DNA from: Pseudomonadota bacterium
GTDB taxonomy: Bacteria > Pseudomonadota > Alphaproteobacteria > Micropepsales > Micropepsaceae
Length of the DNA: 64,000 nt
Assembly: GCA_016201105.1 (NCBI GenBank)
Contig: JACQDN010000045.1
Coordinates: 1-64,000 of the forward strand
Direction: 5' to 3'
The notes under the pieces were generated by a model, which saw only the letters and a list, made by a program, of their open reading frames with translations, had not been told where the DNA came from and did no database searches. Shown in pieces: positions 1 through 9,084 of this stretch (its first letter is position 1; every line of letters begins with the position of its first letter). The translations under genes were made by a program, and so were the position numbers.

Positions 1-161
1 TTGCCTTGCTGAATGAGACGCAAGCGATAACCGAATGAAGCTTTCACCGGCCCGGAAGCACCGAAACATCGTCATTGCTGGTACCGATCCAGATAACGGG
101 TTTATCGGCCACCCCGCTCTCCGTTCAATATGGTATTATTACCATAATCTGTCAAGCGCGA

Positions 162-971
162 CTATGTCTGCTTCTTGAGCGCGCTTTCGTGCCAGCGATG
201 CAGCAGCGCCCATTCGAGAAGGGAAAGCGCGGAGAATATCGCAATGCCGAGCACCGCGAGCAAGGCGAGGGCGGCGAACATCTTGGCGATCTGAAGCCGG
301 TTTCCCGCTTCGACGATGCGCCAGGCAAGTCCTGTCGCCGTACCGGAGCCGGCCACGAATTCGGCCACCACCGCGCCGATCAAGGCGAGGCCGCCCGAAA
401 TTTTCATCGCGCCCAGCAGATTGGGCAGGGCGGTGGGAAATTGCAGCCGCCACAGGATCTGCCAGCGTGACGCGCCATAAAGCCGGAACAGATCGATCAG
501 ATTATGGTCGGCAGATTTCAGGCCAAGCGTGGTGTTCGAGAGAATGGGAAAGAACGCGACGATCCAGGCGATGATGACCAGTGCGAGATTGATGCGCTCG
601 AAGCCCACCCAGATCAGAATGAGCGGCGCGATCGCCACCACCGGCGTCACCTGCAGCACCACGGCGTAAGGATAAAGAGCGGACTCGACCGCTTTGCTCT
701 GCGCGAACAGAACGGCAAGCCCCACGCCGCCGATCACCGCCAGCACGAAGGCTTCCAGCGTCACGCGCAACGTCGTCCACAGCGACGCCATCAAGGTGGA
801 GAAATCGCCGATCAACGCCATCCAGATGGCGGAAGGGGCCGGCAGCACATAGGGCGGAATCTCACGCACCGTGACGACGATTTCCCACGCCGCCAGCACG
901 GCGATGCCAAGCGCCGCCGGCACCAGCCATTTGAGCGCTTCCTTCATGGCACGTCCCGCTCCGCTTTCCAC
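162..971 (-). CDS. ABC transporter permease (SsuC/ThiX/TauC-like)
   Basis: 269-aa multi-TM protein with BPD permease motif region (EFVAGSGTATGLAWRIVEAGNRLQIAKMFAALALLAVLGI); overlaps the downstream-oriented ATPase gene. Confidence 0.9.
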   Translation of the reverse strand: MESGAGRAMKEALKWLVPAALGIAVLAAWEIVVTVREIPPYVLPAPSAIWMALIGDFSTLMASLWTTLRVTLEAFVLAVIGGVGLAVLFAQSKAVESALYPYAVVLQVTPVVAIAPLILIWVGFERINLALVIIAWIVAFFPILSNTTLGLKSADHNLIDLFRLYGASRWQILWRLQFPTALPNLLGAMKISGGLALIGAVVAEFVAGSGTATGLAWRIVEAGNRLQIAKMFAALALLAVLGIAIFSALSLLEWALLHRWHESALKKQT

Positions 972-1711
972 AGCGCCTGGGTGATCTTGTTGGCGTCGGC
1001 GGAAAATTGCGGTGCAAAGCGATAGCCGATATCGCTGCGCGGCTCTCGCGAGAGCGCGATATCGGCAACAATGCGCCCGGGCCTCGGCGACATGACGATG
1101 GCGCGGGTGGAAAGATAGGTGGCTTCCGCCACCGAATGGGTCACGAACACGATCGTCATCTTCTCACGCGCGCCGCCGCTCTCGTTGCGCCACAGCCGGA
1201 TCAAGTCGTCGTCTAGCTCTTGACGCGTCATCTCGTCGAGCGCGGCGAAAGGCTCGTCCATCAAGAGCAGCTTCGGCTCCGCCGCCAGCGCGCGGGCGAT
1301 GGAGACGCGCATCTTCATGCCGCCGGAAAGTTCGCGCGGGTAGGCATTCTCGAACCCGATCAATCCCACTCGCCCAAGTTCATCCTTGGCACGCTTGTTC
1401 GCCTCGGCCCGCGGCATGCCTTCCAGATCGAGCGGCAGGTGCGCATTTTCCAGCGCGCTCAGCCAGGGCATCAGCGTCGGTTCCTGAAAGACGAAGCCGA
1501 TCTCCGGTTTCCCGCCCGGCCAGTTCACCTCGCCGCTGTCGGGCGAAAGCAATCCCGCGATCACCCTGAGCGCGGTCGACTTTCCACAGCCGCTCGGTCC
1601 CACCAGCGAAAGAAACTCGCCCTCGGCCACATCGAAACTGACGGGTCCCAGCGCATGGGTGCCACTGGCAAAGGTTTTAGCGACATCGGAAAGGGAGAGA
1701 AGGGGAATCAT
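944..1711 (-). CDS. ABC transporter ATP-binding protein (nitrate/sulfonate/pyrimidine type)
   Basis: Walker A GPSGCGKST, signature LSGGMKMRVSIARAL, Walker B LLLMDEPFAALDE. Confidence 0.95.
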   Translation of the reverse strand: MIPLLSLSDVAKTFASGTHALGPVSFDVAEGEFLSLVGPSGCGKSTALRVIAGLLSPDSGEVNWPGGKPEIGFVFQEPTLMPWLSALENAHLPLDLEGMPRAEANKRAKDELGRVGLIGFENAYPRELSGGMKMRVSIARALAAEPKLLLMDEPFAALDEMTRQELDDDLIRLWRNESGGAREKMTIVFVTHSVAEATYLSTRAIVMSPRPGRIVADIALSREPRSDIGYRFAPQFSADANKITQALWKAERDVP

Positions 1712-1766
1712 CCAACTAGATTGTCATGCGCAAACCTCAAATACATTCCCTCTTGGGCAAACAGCA

Positions 1767-1799
1767 AACGAGGCCCTCCCTGAAGGAAGGGCCTCGTTG
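1767..1799. terminator. Rho-independent-like hairpin
   Basis: aacgaggccctccctgaaggaagggcctcgtt: near-perfect 14-bp stem just past the stop of the 1822..2241 minus-strand gene. Confidence 0.7.
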
Positions 1800-1821
1800 G
1801 TTCGGCCAGCAGATTCCGCGA

Positions 1822-2241
1822 TTAGTGCGGTTGATGCGAGCAAGCCACGTCGTATTGCGAGACGCTTACCGGATTCTTGCTGTTTTGAGGCTGTTGGCCG
1901 GCATACTTCGTTCCGGCTTTGCCGGTTGGGTTGAAAGCGGAGCCCGGTGCATCCGCCGCGTTGCCCGGCGTGGTCCCGGTGGTTTCACAGGATTGGTTCG
2001 GCTGGCCCTTGCCTTTCTCCTGCCCCGAAGGCGTTGTCGCTGCGGTTTGCGGCGACGATGGCGGAGTGGAGGGTTTCGTCGCCTGCGAATTCATCGATGG
2101 CGGCATCACAGGGTTGGATTGTCGCATGAAGCTTTGCTGCTGCCCCATTTGAGAACCATGCGAACCGACTGCGAGGGCCGAACCGCTGGTGGCGCTCAGG
2201 GCGAGCGCGCCGATCACGAGACAGGTTTTGATGGGTGTCAT
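1822..2241 (-). CDS. Small secreted hypothetical protein, Pro/Gln/Thr-rich
   Basis: Start at MTPIKTCLVIGALALSATSGSALA (signal peptide), low-complexity mature part; separate terminator downstream. Confidence 0.6.
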   Translation of the reverse strand: MTPIKTCLVIGALALSATSGSALAVGSHGSQMGQQQSFMRQSNPVMPPSMNSQATKPSTPPSSPQTAATTPSGQEKGKGQPNQSCETTGTTPGNAADAPGSAFNPTGKAGTKYAGQQPQNSKNPVSVSQYDVACSHQPH

Positions 2242-2460
2242 GAAAGTCACTCCGTTTGCTGTGCCCACTCCGGGCTTTTTGGAACACGCATGTGGGCGCG
2301 TTTGTTGGCTCGTCAATTGCCGCGATGGCGGCCGCGAGCGACGGCGCAACGGCGCCGCGTATCTCTAACGACTGAGAAACCGATTGGTTCGGCTGGATCC
2401 TCCGGAACTTCGTCCAGTTCCAGAAGATGGATGAAAATCAAATGGCCATCTAGTTCGGTG

Positions 2461-3573
2461 CTAGTGCTGCAGCTTTTGGGGTCCGCATTTGGTCGTAGGC
2501 TTCGACAAATCACCCGAACAAATGATTATTTCATAGTGCATGCGTGGTTTGGGCATCGCTCGCACGAATCGCAAATCATAGGACTTCGTGTAGTTGAGAG
2601 ATTTGTCATAAAGCCCCTCGCTCGACATCGTGTCGAAAAATGTTTTCCAGCGAGCATCCGTCATGACGCCGATGCCATGCGTGGTTGCGTCGCCGCTCAG
2701 CGCAATGCCATACGATCTCATCTTCTGTATCGCCTGCGCGATGAGATCGTCAGTCATTTCCGGATTGTCGTTCTTTATCATCGTGTTCGCGGCTGTCGGA
2801 TCGCCATAAAGATAGTCGGTCCAACCCTCAGCCGTCGCATCCACGAAGGCCTGCACGGCTTTGGGATTCTCGTCGATCCATTTCTGCGGCACCAGCACCA
2901 TGTTGGCGTAACCGGGATAGCCGTTGTCGGCGAGCAGGAACACCTGCGGCTTGAAGTGCGCCTGTTGCTCCACCGTATAGGGCTCGCTCGAAAGATAGCC
3001 TTCCTGGATCGCCGTGGGATCGACGAGGAAAGGCGCGAGGTTGAAAGTGTATTTGCGGATCTGGCTGTCGCTGAATCCGTATTTCGCCTTCAGCCACGGC
3101 CAGAACGCGGTGGTCGAGGCGTCGGCGATCATGATGGGTTTGCCCTTCATGTCGGAAATCGATTTCACGTCGTTGCGCGGATGGGTGATGAGCACCTGCG
3201 GGTCCTTCTGGAACACCGCCATCACCGCTTTCACTTTCACGCCTTCGCGCACCATGTTGAGCGGAATGAAACCGTTGGAGCCGATGCCGAAATCGGCGGC
3301 ACCGCCGGCGAGAAGTTGCGGCACGTTCACGGCCGGCCCGCCCTGCATGATCGTCACGTCCAGGCCGCGCTTCTTGTAAAGTCCTTCGGCCAGCGCTTCG
3401 TAGAAGCCGCCATGCTCGGCCTGCGCTTTCCAGTCGGTGACGAAGGTGATGTGGGTCGGCGCGCTCGTTTTCGCCGTTTGTCTGCTGTCGCTCTTCGGCT
3501 GGCCGTTGTCGCAACCGGCCAAAGCCAGTGCTGCCACAAGCCCCGCGGCCATCGTCCATCCGCAACGTGTCAT
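2461..3573 (-). CDS. ABC transporter substrate-binding lipoprotein (NMT1/THI5-like)
   Basis: Lipobox LALAGCDNG; motifs ITFVTDWKAQAEHGGFYEALAEGLYKKRGLDVTIMQGGP. Confidence 0.88.
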   Translation of the reverse strand: MTRCGWTMAAGLVAALALAGCDNGQPKSDSRQTAKTSAPTHITFVTDWKAQAEHGGFYEALAEGLYKKRGLDVTIMQGGPAVNVPQLLAGGAADFGIGSNGFIPLNMVREGVKVKAVMAVFQKDPQVLITHPRNDVKSISDMKGKPIMIADASTTAFWPWLKAKYGFSDSQIRKYTFNLAPFLVDPTAIQEGYLSSEPYTVEQQAHFKPQVFLLADNGYPGYANMVLVPQKWIDENPKAVQAFVDATAEGWTDYLYGDPTAANTMIKNDNPEMTDDLIAQAIQKMRSYGIALSGDATTHGIGVMTDARWKTFFDTMSSEGLYDKSLNYTKSYDLRFVRAMPKPRMHYEIIICSGDLSKPTTKCGPQKLQH

Positions 3574-3680
3574 GAAAAACCCCTCGCCAAACGCACCAAT
3601 TCGGAATGCTTTGATAACCTCCTACTAACCATAACAAACGGTTGCATGGAACACCTTACTTGGATTTCCGTTGATGACGC

Positions 3681-4136
3681 ATGGTGCCGCTCGCGATCCG
3701 CAACCGAGCCTTGCGTGTTCTCTCGCTGGAGGAGGACCCGCTGCAACGCAAACTGCTCTCTACCTGTTTGGATGCCGTGGGCGTGGAAGTTTTCTTCGCA
3801 ACGCGGGCGCCCGAAGCGATCTTCCTCTTCCGCCGTCATCCGGTGGATATGGTGTTCATGGATATCGACCAGCACTCCCAAGCCGGTCTTGCCGCCTTTG
3901 AGGGTATTCGCGCCACGCCTCGCAGGGGTCGCGGCGTTCCCATTCTGGCGGTGACCGACAATGAATGCCGCTGGACGGAGCAGGATTATCGCGACGCCGG
4001 ATTTGCCGCGCTGTGCTCAAAGCCGGTCGAGCCGATGCGTCTGTTTCTCACCATGGATAGCGTCTTGCGCGAAACCGCTCAGCCGCCCTTGCTGGAAGAC
4101 GGTGCGCTGAGAGAAATGATTTCGCAGGTCGCCTGA
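3681..4136 (+). CDS. Single-domain response regulator receiver (CheY-like)
   Basis: Acidic EEDP near N-terminus, VFMDID phospho-acceptor, SKPVEP lysine. Confidence 0.75.
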   Translation: MVPLAIRNRALRVLSLEEDPLQRKLLSTCLDAVGVEVFFATRAPEAIFLFRRHPVDMVFMDIDQHSQAGLAAFEGIRATPRRGRGVPILAVTDNECRWTEQDYRDAGFAALCSKPVEPMRLFLTMDSVLRETAQPPLLEDGALREMISQVA

Positions 4137-4636
4137 CGGCGCGCCGCATCCACGCGCGCCAGATCGTCTTCACTGTCCACCAGTGTGCGAAAGAGGATCA
4201 GCCCCTTCGCCGTCGGCGATATGACGATTTCGTCGCGCGGCGGCAATGGGATATTTCCGGGTCCCGGTCCCGTCACCACGAATTCGAATGTGCGCGTGCG
4301 CAATTGGCGGTCGTTGCGAGCGAAGAAGTTGTCGGTATTCGCATCGAAGGCGGAAACCGACCAATAGGTGCCGGCCGGTATCGCCGCGTGCACCCTTAAG
4401 GGGCCCTTCGAAAGGTCGTAAGGACAGGTCGAATAGAGCAGATCGGGACTTGGCCGCACCACGCCGCGGGAATCGGAATCGGCGCGCTTGCCGTGATGGA
4501 TGGCGTTGGGCGTCCCCATCGCCGCCATGGCGCGGCTCATGATGAAACGGGGAAGCGCGTAGACGCTCCCCACATGCACGATCGCGGCGATCGCCAGGGC
4601 CGTTGCGATCCAGACGAGGGTCTCGCGCGCCTTCAT
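4079..4636 (-). CDS. DUF1254-like protein, membrane anchored
   Basis: N-terminal TM; motif DLLYSTCPYDLSKGPLRVHAAIPAGTYWSVSAFDANTDNFF; paired with the DUF1214-like gene. Confidence 0.7.
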   Translation of the reverse strand: MKARETLVWIATALAIAAIVHVGSVYALPRFIMSRAMAAMGTPNAIHHGKRADSDSRGVVRPSPDLLYSTCPYDLSKGPLRVHAAIPAGTYWSVSAFDANTDNFFARNDRQLRTRTFEFVVTGPGPGNIPLPPRDEIVISPTAKGLILFRTLVDSEDDLARVDAARRQATCEIISLSAPSSSKGG

Positions 4637-5208
4637 CAGCAGGACACTTTCTCGATCGACGGCAGTTGGGCGTGGACGGGATCGCTCACCACGCCGGGGC
4701 CGGGATTGTAGAGTCGCAATGTCAAACTGAAAGGATTGCCCGCGGTCACGGGAATCCAGTTCTTGGCCACCACCTCGGGGCCGACGGCGGCGATGAAACC
4801 GCCGCCCATCTCGCGGCGCACGGCGTTCTTGGAAATCGAATAGCGCTCGGCGGGATTGGGGATGAGATAATCATCGCTCGCATAGGCCGTGATGCTCCAC
4901 CAGCGCGCATCTGGATCGTTTCCGCTGACCCGGTAGGTGCAGGTGCCGCTCAACGCGTTTCCCTCATCGTCGGCGAACGCCGTGTAGTAGATGGTTTCGG
5001 AGCGGTTCAGCGCCAACAAACCGTGCACGGCGACGGAGGCGCGCGTGTAGATGTCGCCTGACGCGCTTCCGATGGAGAGACTGGTGTGCCAAGGGCCGTC
5101 CGTCACCCCGCCCGGCATGCCGCCGCGTATCGCGATCAGCCAAGTGGCAAGCAGTCCCAGCGCAATGCCCCCGCCGAGCGTCGCCGCGATTTTCAAGGCC
5201 AGTTTCAT
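4636..5208 (-). CDS. DUF1214-like protein
   Basis: WWSITAYASDDYLIPNPAERYSISKNAVRREMGGGF...GNPFSLTLRLYNPG typical of DUF1214 C-termini; adjacent partner gene. Confidence 0.75.
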   Translation of the reverse strand: MKLALKIAATLGGGIALGLLATWLIAIRGGMPGGVTDGPWHTSLSIGSASGDIYTRASVAVHGLLALNRSETIYYTAFADDEGNALSGTCTYRVSGNDPDARWWSITAYASDDYLIPNPAERYSISKNAVRREMGGGFIAAVGPEVVAKNWIPVTAGNPFSLTLRLYNPGPGVVSDPVHAQLPSIEKVSC

Positions 5209-5358
5209 GTCGTGAACAACGCACGTCCCCTGAGCGAGGCTAGCACAAATCTTCTCAAGGTTTCACCAAGTTCGCGCGAGACGAAAGTTCCATTTTTCGC
5301 CGGCGGGTCCGATCGCAGCCGCCTGTGCAAGGCCCCCGCAGAGGAGGCAGGCGTCGGG

Positions 5359-6141
5359 CTATGTCGGGGCGGCGGTCTTGCGGTTGATCTTGTCCACAAA
5401 GTCGCGAAGCAGGAAGAAGCTCACATCGTCGACGGTGTGTTCGCCCTTGCGGAACGGCTGTTCCAATACCGTGATCAGATTCATGGCATAGAGGAATAGA
5501 TAGCTCACAAAACCGAAGATGACGACGGAGGTGTAGGACCCTTCCGTCTTCAGAAACAAAAGCAGGAAGAGGGCGGCGAACACCAGGGTCTGGATGAGGA
5601 CGTGCACGGAAGGAACGAATTGCATTCTCTGGACATACGAAATGCGATAGATGCATCTCCTCAAGATGTCCTGCTCTCCTCTCAGGCGAACGACGAAATT
5701 CTGCGACATCCCCAAGCGCTCGAGTTTGCCGAAGATCGGACTGAGCTGATCGACTTGGGCGGCTGCGGCTTCCAGATTCGTGTGGCCGCTTTCCACGCCG
5801 AGCCCCTTCTCCAGTTCCACGACGATACTCGTGAGAATCCGGCGAAACCGCTCGATGTCGATGCCGGGCTTTGTCTCGTCGAAAATAGTGACGTCGTCGT
5901 AGATTCCTTCCAGAGCCATGCGGATCTCGCCCGGCATACGCTCGGCCTCCTTGTAGTCGGGGAGGATGCTTGAAAGGAGAAATCCGATCACGAAGACGGC
6001 ACTGGCCACGATGCTGGGATACAGCGCGTCGAGCCGAAGAAATTCGAGGCCGAACAGGTGGATCGCCATCTTGGCGGCTATGAGAACGGCCACGATGGCG
6101 ATCACGTAGAAGAACAGACGAAATCGCTGCCGGATGCTCAT
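5359..6141 (-). CDS. Hypothetical four-TM membrane protein (bestrophin/DUF4239-like architecture)
   Basis: Start MSIRQRFRLFFYVIAIVAVLIAAKM; two TM pairs flanking a soluble helical region. Confidence 0.6.
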   Translation of the reverse strand: MSIRQRFRLFFYVIAIVAVLIAAKMAIHLFGLEFLRLDALYPSIVASAVFVIGFLLSSILPDYKEAERMPGEIRMALEGIYDDVTIFDETKPGIDIERFRRILTSIVVELEKGLGVESGHTNLEAAAAQVDQLSPIFGKLERLGMSQNFVVRLRGEQDILRRCIYRISYVQRMQFVPSVHVLIQTLVFAALFLLLFLKTEGSYTSVVIFGFVSYLFLYAMNLITVLEQPFRKGEHTVDDVSFFLLRDFVDKINRKTAAPT

Positions 6142-6296
6142 GAGCGGTTCAACATCTTCGGTGACGTACGCGACAGCGAATGGCGATGCGCACGGTGGAC
6201 AGGCTGCAGACTTTTTAGGACCGATCGCGTCGCGCGACAATCCAAATCGGCCGGTTGCTCTGAAAAGCCCGCGATAGCGTCGGCGCGGAAAGGCCT

Positions 6297-8444
6297 TCAG
6301 TTATTGTTGTTGTCCGAGTTCTGATCGCCCTGGCCGTCCTGGCTGTCCTGCTGGGGAACCGCGGGCTGTTGCGACGATGGAGTTTGACGGCGCTGGCGTT
6401 CGCGGCCGAACAGCCAATCCCAGAAGGAATTGTTCCCCTGGCGCGGCCGCTGGGTCTGCGCTTCGCTGTTCTGCCCCGTCTGGTCGTCGTTGCCCACGAT
6501 GGTGGCGCCGCCGGTTTCGGTGTCGACGCCGCTCGAAGAGAAGAAGACGCCCTGGCCTTCCACCGGTTGCGGGGCGGATTTGTCCAGCGGCTTCGCCGGC
6601 AGGTTCGCCTCCGCCGCCGTCATCACGGTTTTCCATACCGTGCCGGGAAGCGTGGCACCCGTCACATTCTTCATCGGCGAGGAATCGTCGTTGCCCACCC
6701 ACACCGCCGCCACATAGTCCGCGGTAAAACCGACGAACCAGGCGTCGTGATAATCCTGTGTCGTACCCGTCTTGCCGGCCGCTTCATGGCCGGGAATTTG
6801 CGCGCCGATGCCGGTGCCTTCCGTCATCACCCCGTAGAGCATCGCGGTCAGATCGCGGTCCACGTGGGACGCGATCACGCGCTGCGGCTCGGGAGGCTTG
6901 CGCTTGTAAAGCGTGCGTCCGTCATTGGCGTCCACGCGCGTAACGAAATAGGGCTCGATCTTCAATCCACCGGACGCGAAGGTCGCGTACGCCGTCGCCA
7001 TTTCGATGGGCGTCACTTCGGACGTGCCCAGAGCCAGCGACGCGTTGGCTTCGAGCGGGGAGGTGATCCCGCAACGTTGCGCCGCTTCCACCACGGTGGT
7101 GACCCCGACCTCCTGGGCCAGCGACGCCGTGATCGTGTTCACCGAATGGGCCAGCGCGCTCGCCAGCGTGATGGTGCCGTAGGAGCGGCCGCCGTAATTG
7201 GTGGGCGACCAGCCGTCGATATCCACCGGCCCGTCGTCGCGCACATCCCACGGCGATATGCCGTTTTCGATGGCCGCCAGATACACAAAGGGCTTGAACG
7301 AAGACCCAGGCTGGCGGCGCGCCTGCGTCGCGCGATTGAATACGCTCGCATCGTAGTCCGTGCCGCCGATCAGCGCGGAGACCGCGCCATCGGGCTTCAT
7401 CAACACGACGGCGCCTTCGCTGGCGTGCATCTTCACGCCGCGCGTGCGCAAGGTTTTGGACAGCGATTTGCGGGCGACTTCCTGAAGCTTCGGCTCCAGC
7501 GTGGTGGTGACGACGAGATCGGCGGTGGGAAATGCGCCGCCCGTGGGATCGACCAGCTTCAGCGCTTCGTCGGCGGCGGTGTCGAGGAAGAAATTGCGCG
7601 CATCGGCGATCACGCGATCGGTGACGACGGCGGGATGGGCGATCGCATCGTCGGCTTGGGCCTGGGTGATGGCGCCGGTTTCCACCATGGTGTGCAACAC
7701 GATCGTGGCGCGCTCCTGAGCCCGCGGCAGGTCCCGGCGCGGCGTGAACACCGAGGGCGCGCGCGTCAGCGTCGCCAGCATGGCGGCTTCCGAGAGAGTC
7801 ACTTCGCGCGCCGATTTTCCGAAATAGACGCGCGCCGCGCCGTCCACGCCATAGGCGCCGGAACCCAGATAGATGCGGTTGAGATAGAGCTGCAGGATTT
7901 CGTCTTTGCTGAGCGCTTTTTCCAGCGCGGCGGCGTGCATCAGCACCGAAAGTGCGCGACCGAAGGTGCGCTCCTGCTGGGTGTAGAGAATCTTCGCGGT
8001 CTGCTGGGTGATGGTCGAACCGCCGGCCACGATGTGGCCCGCACGGATGTTCATGATCGTGGCGCGCAGCAGGCCTTGCGGATCGATGCCGTTGTGGCTG
8101 TAGAAATTGCGATCTTCCATGGCGATGAAGGCGCCCGGCAGATAAGCCGGCATGTCTTTCAACTTGAGACGGTCGCCGACGATGGCACCGCGATGGCCCA
8201 CCACCTTTCCGCTTGCATCCAGGAAGGTGAACGCGATGGGACGGTTGATGGCGTAAAGATCTTTGGAAAGATCGACGGGCGTCGCGAACCAGCCCAGCAC
8301 TACCGGTAGCATGTAGAGGGCCAGAACCGGCAGAAGAACGATTGCGCCCGCAATGCCGCTCCAACGCAGAAGCGGGCGGCGATGGCGCGTCAGCCACGCG
8401 CCAAACGCCCGCAAATTCTCCAGCAAGATATCGTCCAGCCGCAT
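6297..8444 (-). CDS. Penicillin-binding protein 1A family (transglycosylase/transpeptidase)
   Basis: GT51 motifs EDRNFYSHNGIDPQGLLRA, GGSTITQQTAK; transpeptidase SSFKPF, SVN, KTGTTQD; Asn/Gln-rich C-tail. Confidence 0.95.
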   Translation of the reverse strand: MRLDDILLENLRAFGAWLTRHRRPLLRWSGIAGAIVLLPVLALYMLPVVLGWFATPVDLSKDLYAINRPIAFTFLDASGKVVGHRGAIVGDRLKLKDMPAYLPGAFIAMEDRNFYSHNGIDPQGLLRATIMNIRAGHIVAGGSTITQQTAKILYTQQERTFGRALSVLMHAAALEKALSKDEILQLYLNRIYLGSGAYGVDGAARVYFGKSAREVTLSEAAMLATLTRAPSVFTPRRDLPRAQERATIVLHTMVETGAITQAQADDAIAHPAVVTDRVIADARNFFLDTAADEALKLVDPTGGAFPTADLVVTTTLEPKLQEVARKSLSKTLRTRGVKMHASEGAVVLMKPDGAVSALIGGTDYDASVFNRATQARRQPGSSFKPFVYLAAIENGISPWDVRDDGPVDIDGWSPTNYGGRSYGTITLASALAHSVNTITASLAQEVGVTTVVEAAQRCGITSPLEANASLALGTSEVTPIEMATAYATFASGGLKIEPYFVTRVDANDGRTLYKRKPPEPQRVIASHVDRDLTAMLYGVMTEGTGIGAQIPGHEAAGKTGTTQDYHDAWFVGFTADYVAAVWVGNDDSSPMKNVTGATLPGTVWKTVMTAAEANLPAKPLDKSAPQPVEGQGVFFSSSGVDTETGGATIVGNDDQTGQNSEAQTQRPRQGNNSFWDWLFGRERQRRQTPSSQQPAVPQQDSQDGQGDQNSDNNNN

Positions 8445-8589
8445 AGGTCGGTTTGGTGGCCCATATTTGGGGCGGATTCAAGACTTTAAGGGATTACACC
8501 GAATTCATAGCCGCCGGTTTCGCAAGGTTAATCCCAGCTGACGCGCGGTTGTCCGGCTTGAATAAAAAGCGCCGGCAAGCGCTCCGATG

Positions 8590-8760
8590 CTAGGCGGGGA
8601 CTTCGCTGGCGAACTCGTGCTCGGCGTGCTCGGATTCCTGGGCGACGCGGCGGAAATGATCGGCATAGCGCAGCATGCGCTCGCGCTCGGTCGGCGGCGC
8701 AAATTCGACGCAGCGCAGATACCAGGCCGCCAGCTTCAAGAATTCCCGTGTTCTGGACAT
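8590..8760 (-). CDS. Small conserved-looking hypothetical protein (56 aa)
   Basis: MSRTREFLKLAAWYLRCVEFAPPTERERMLRYADHFRRVAQESEHAEHEFASEVPA; in the listed ORF 8590..10071 only this C-terminal part lies outside the TPR antisense shadow. Confidence 0.55.
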   Translation of the reverse strand: MSRTREFLKLAAWYLRCVEFAPPTERERMLRYADHFRRVAQESEHAEHEFASEVPA

Positions 8761-9084
8761 CGCAGTTCTCCCCGGACAAAACGAGGATGGCGCGAAGAAG
8801 TTTCCCAATCCTTGAGAGGAATCAATAAGCGGCCGGCATGCGCCGCCTAATCCCCGAGGAGCGGGCTTGCGAGCCGCCGGCCCCCTCGCTGCCTGAACTC
8901 TCGGCGGGGATTGAAACGGGACGAAGGGAATATCGCCGCAGCATTTGACGGGAAGTCTCGCGTTGAGTGCAATCAATGGGTTAGCCATTCGCGGCGATTG
9001 CCTTAGCCTTGCCATGAAGACGAAGCTACTCTTGGGCCAGGCCTGAAGCCGCGCTTTGCGCCGAGACTCCACAGGACCATCGCC

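Noticed and set aside
1726-3954. 742-aa plus-strand ORF
   Set aside because: Antisense to the SBP and secreted protein genes, Arg/His-rich, no domain signature.
6369-8309. Long plus-strand ORF (646 aa) opposite the PBP gene
   Set aside because: His/Arg/Gly-rich shadow ORF antisense to a confidently identified PBP1A; same for 6922..8481.
8781-9084. tRNA or small RNA in the gap before the TPR gene
   Set aside because: No cloverleaf or clear terminator could be built by eye; no tRNA or rRNA was recognised anywhere in the window.
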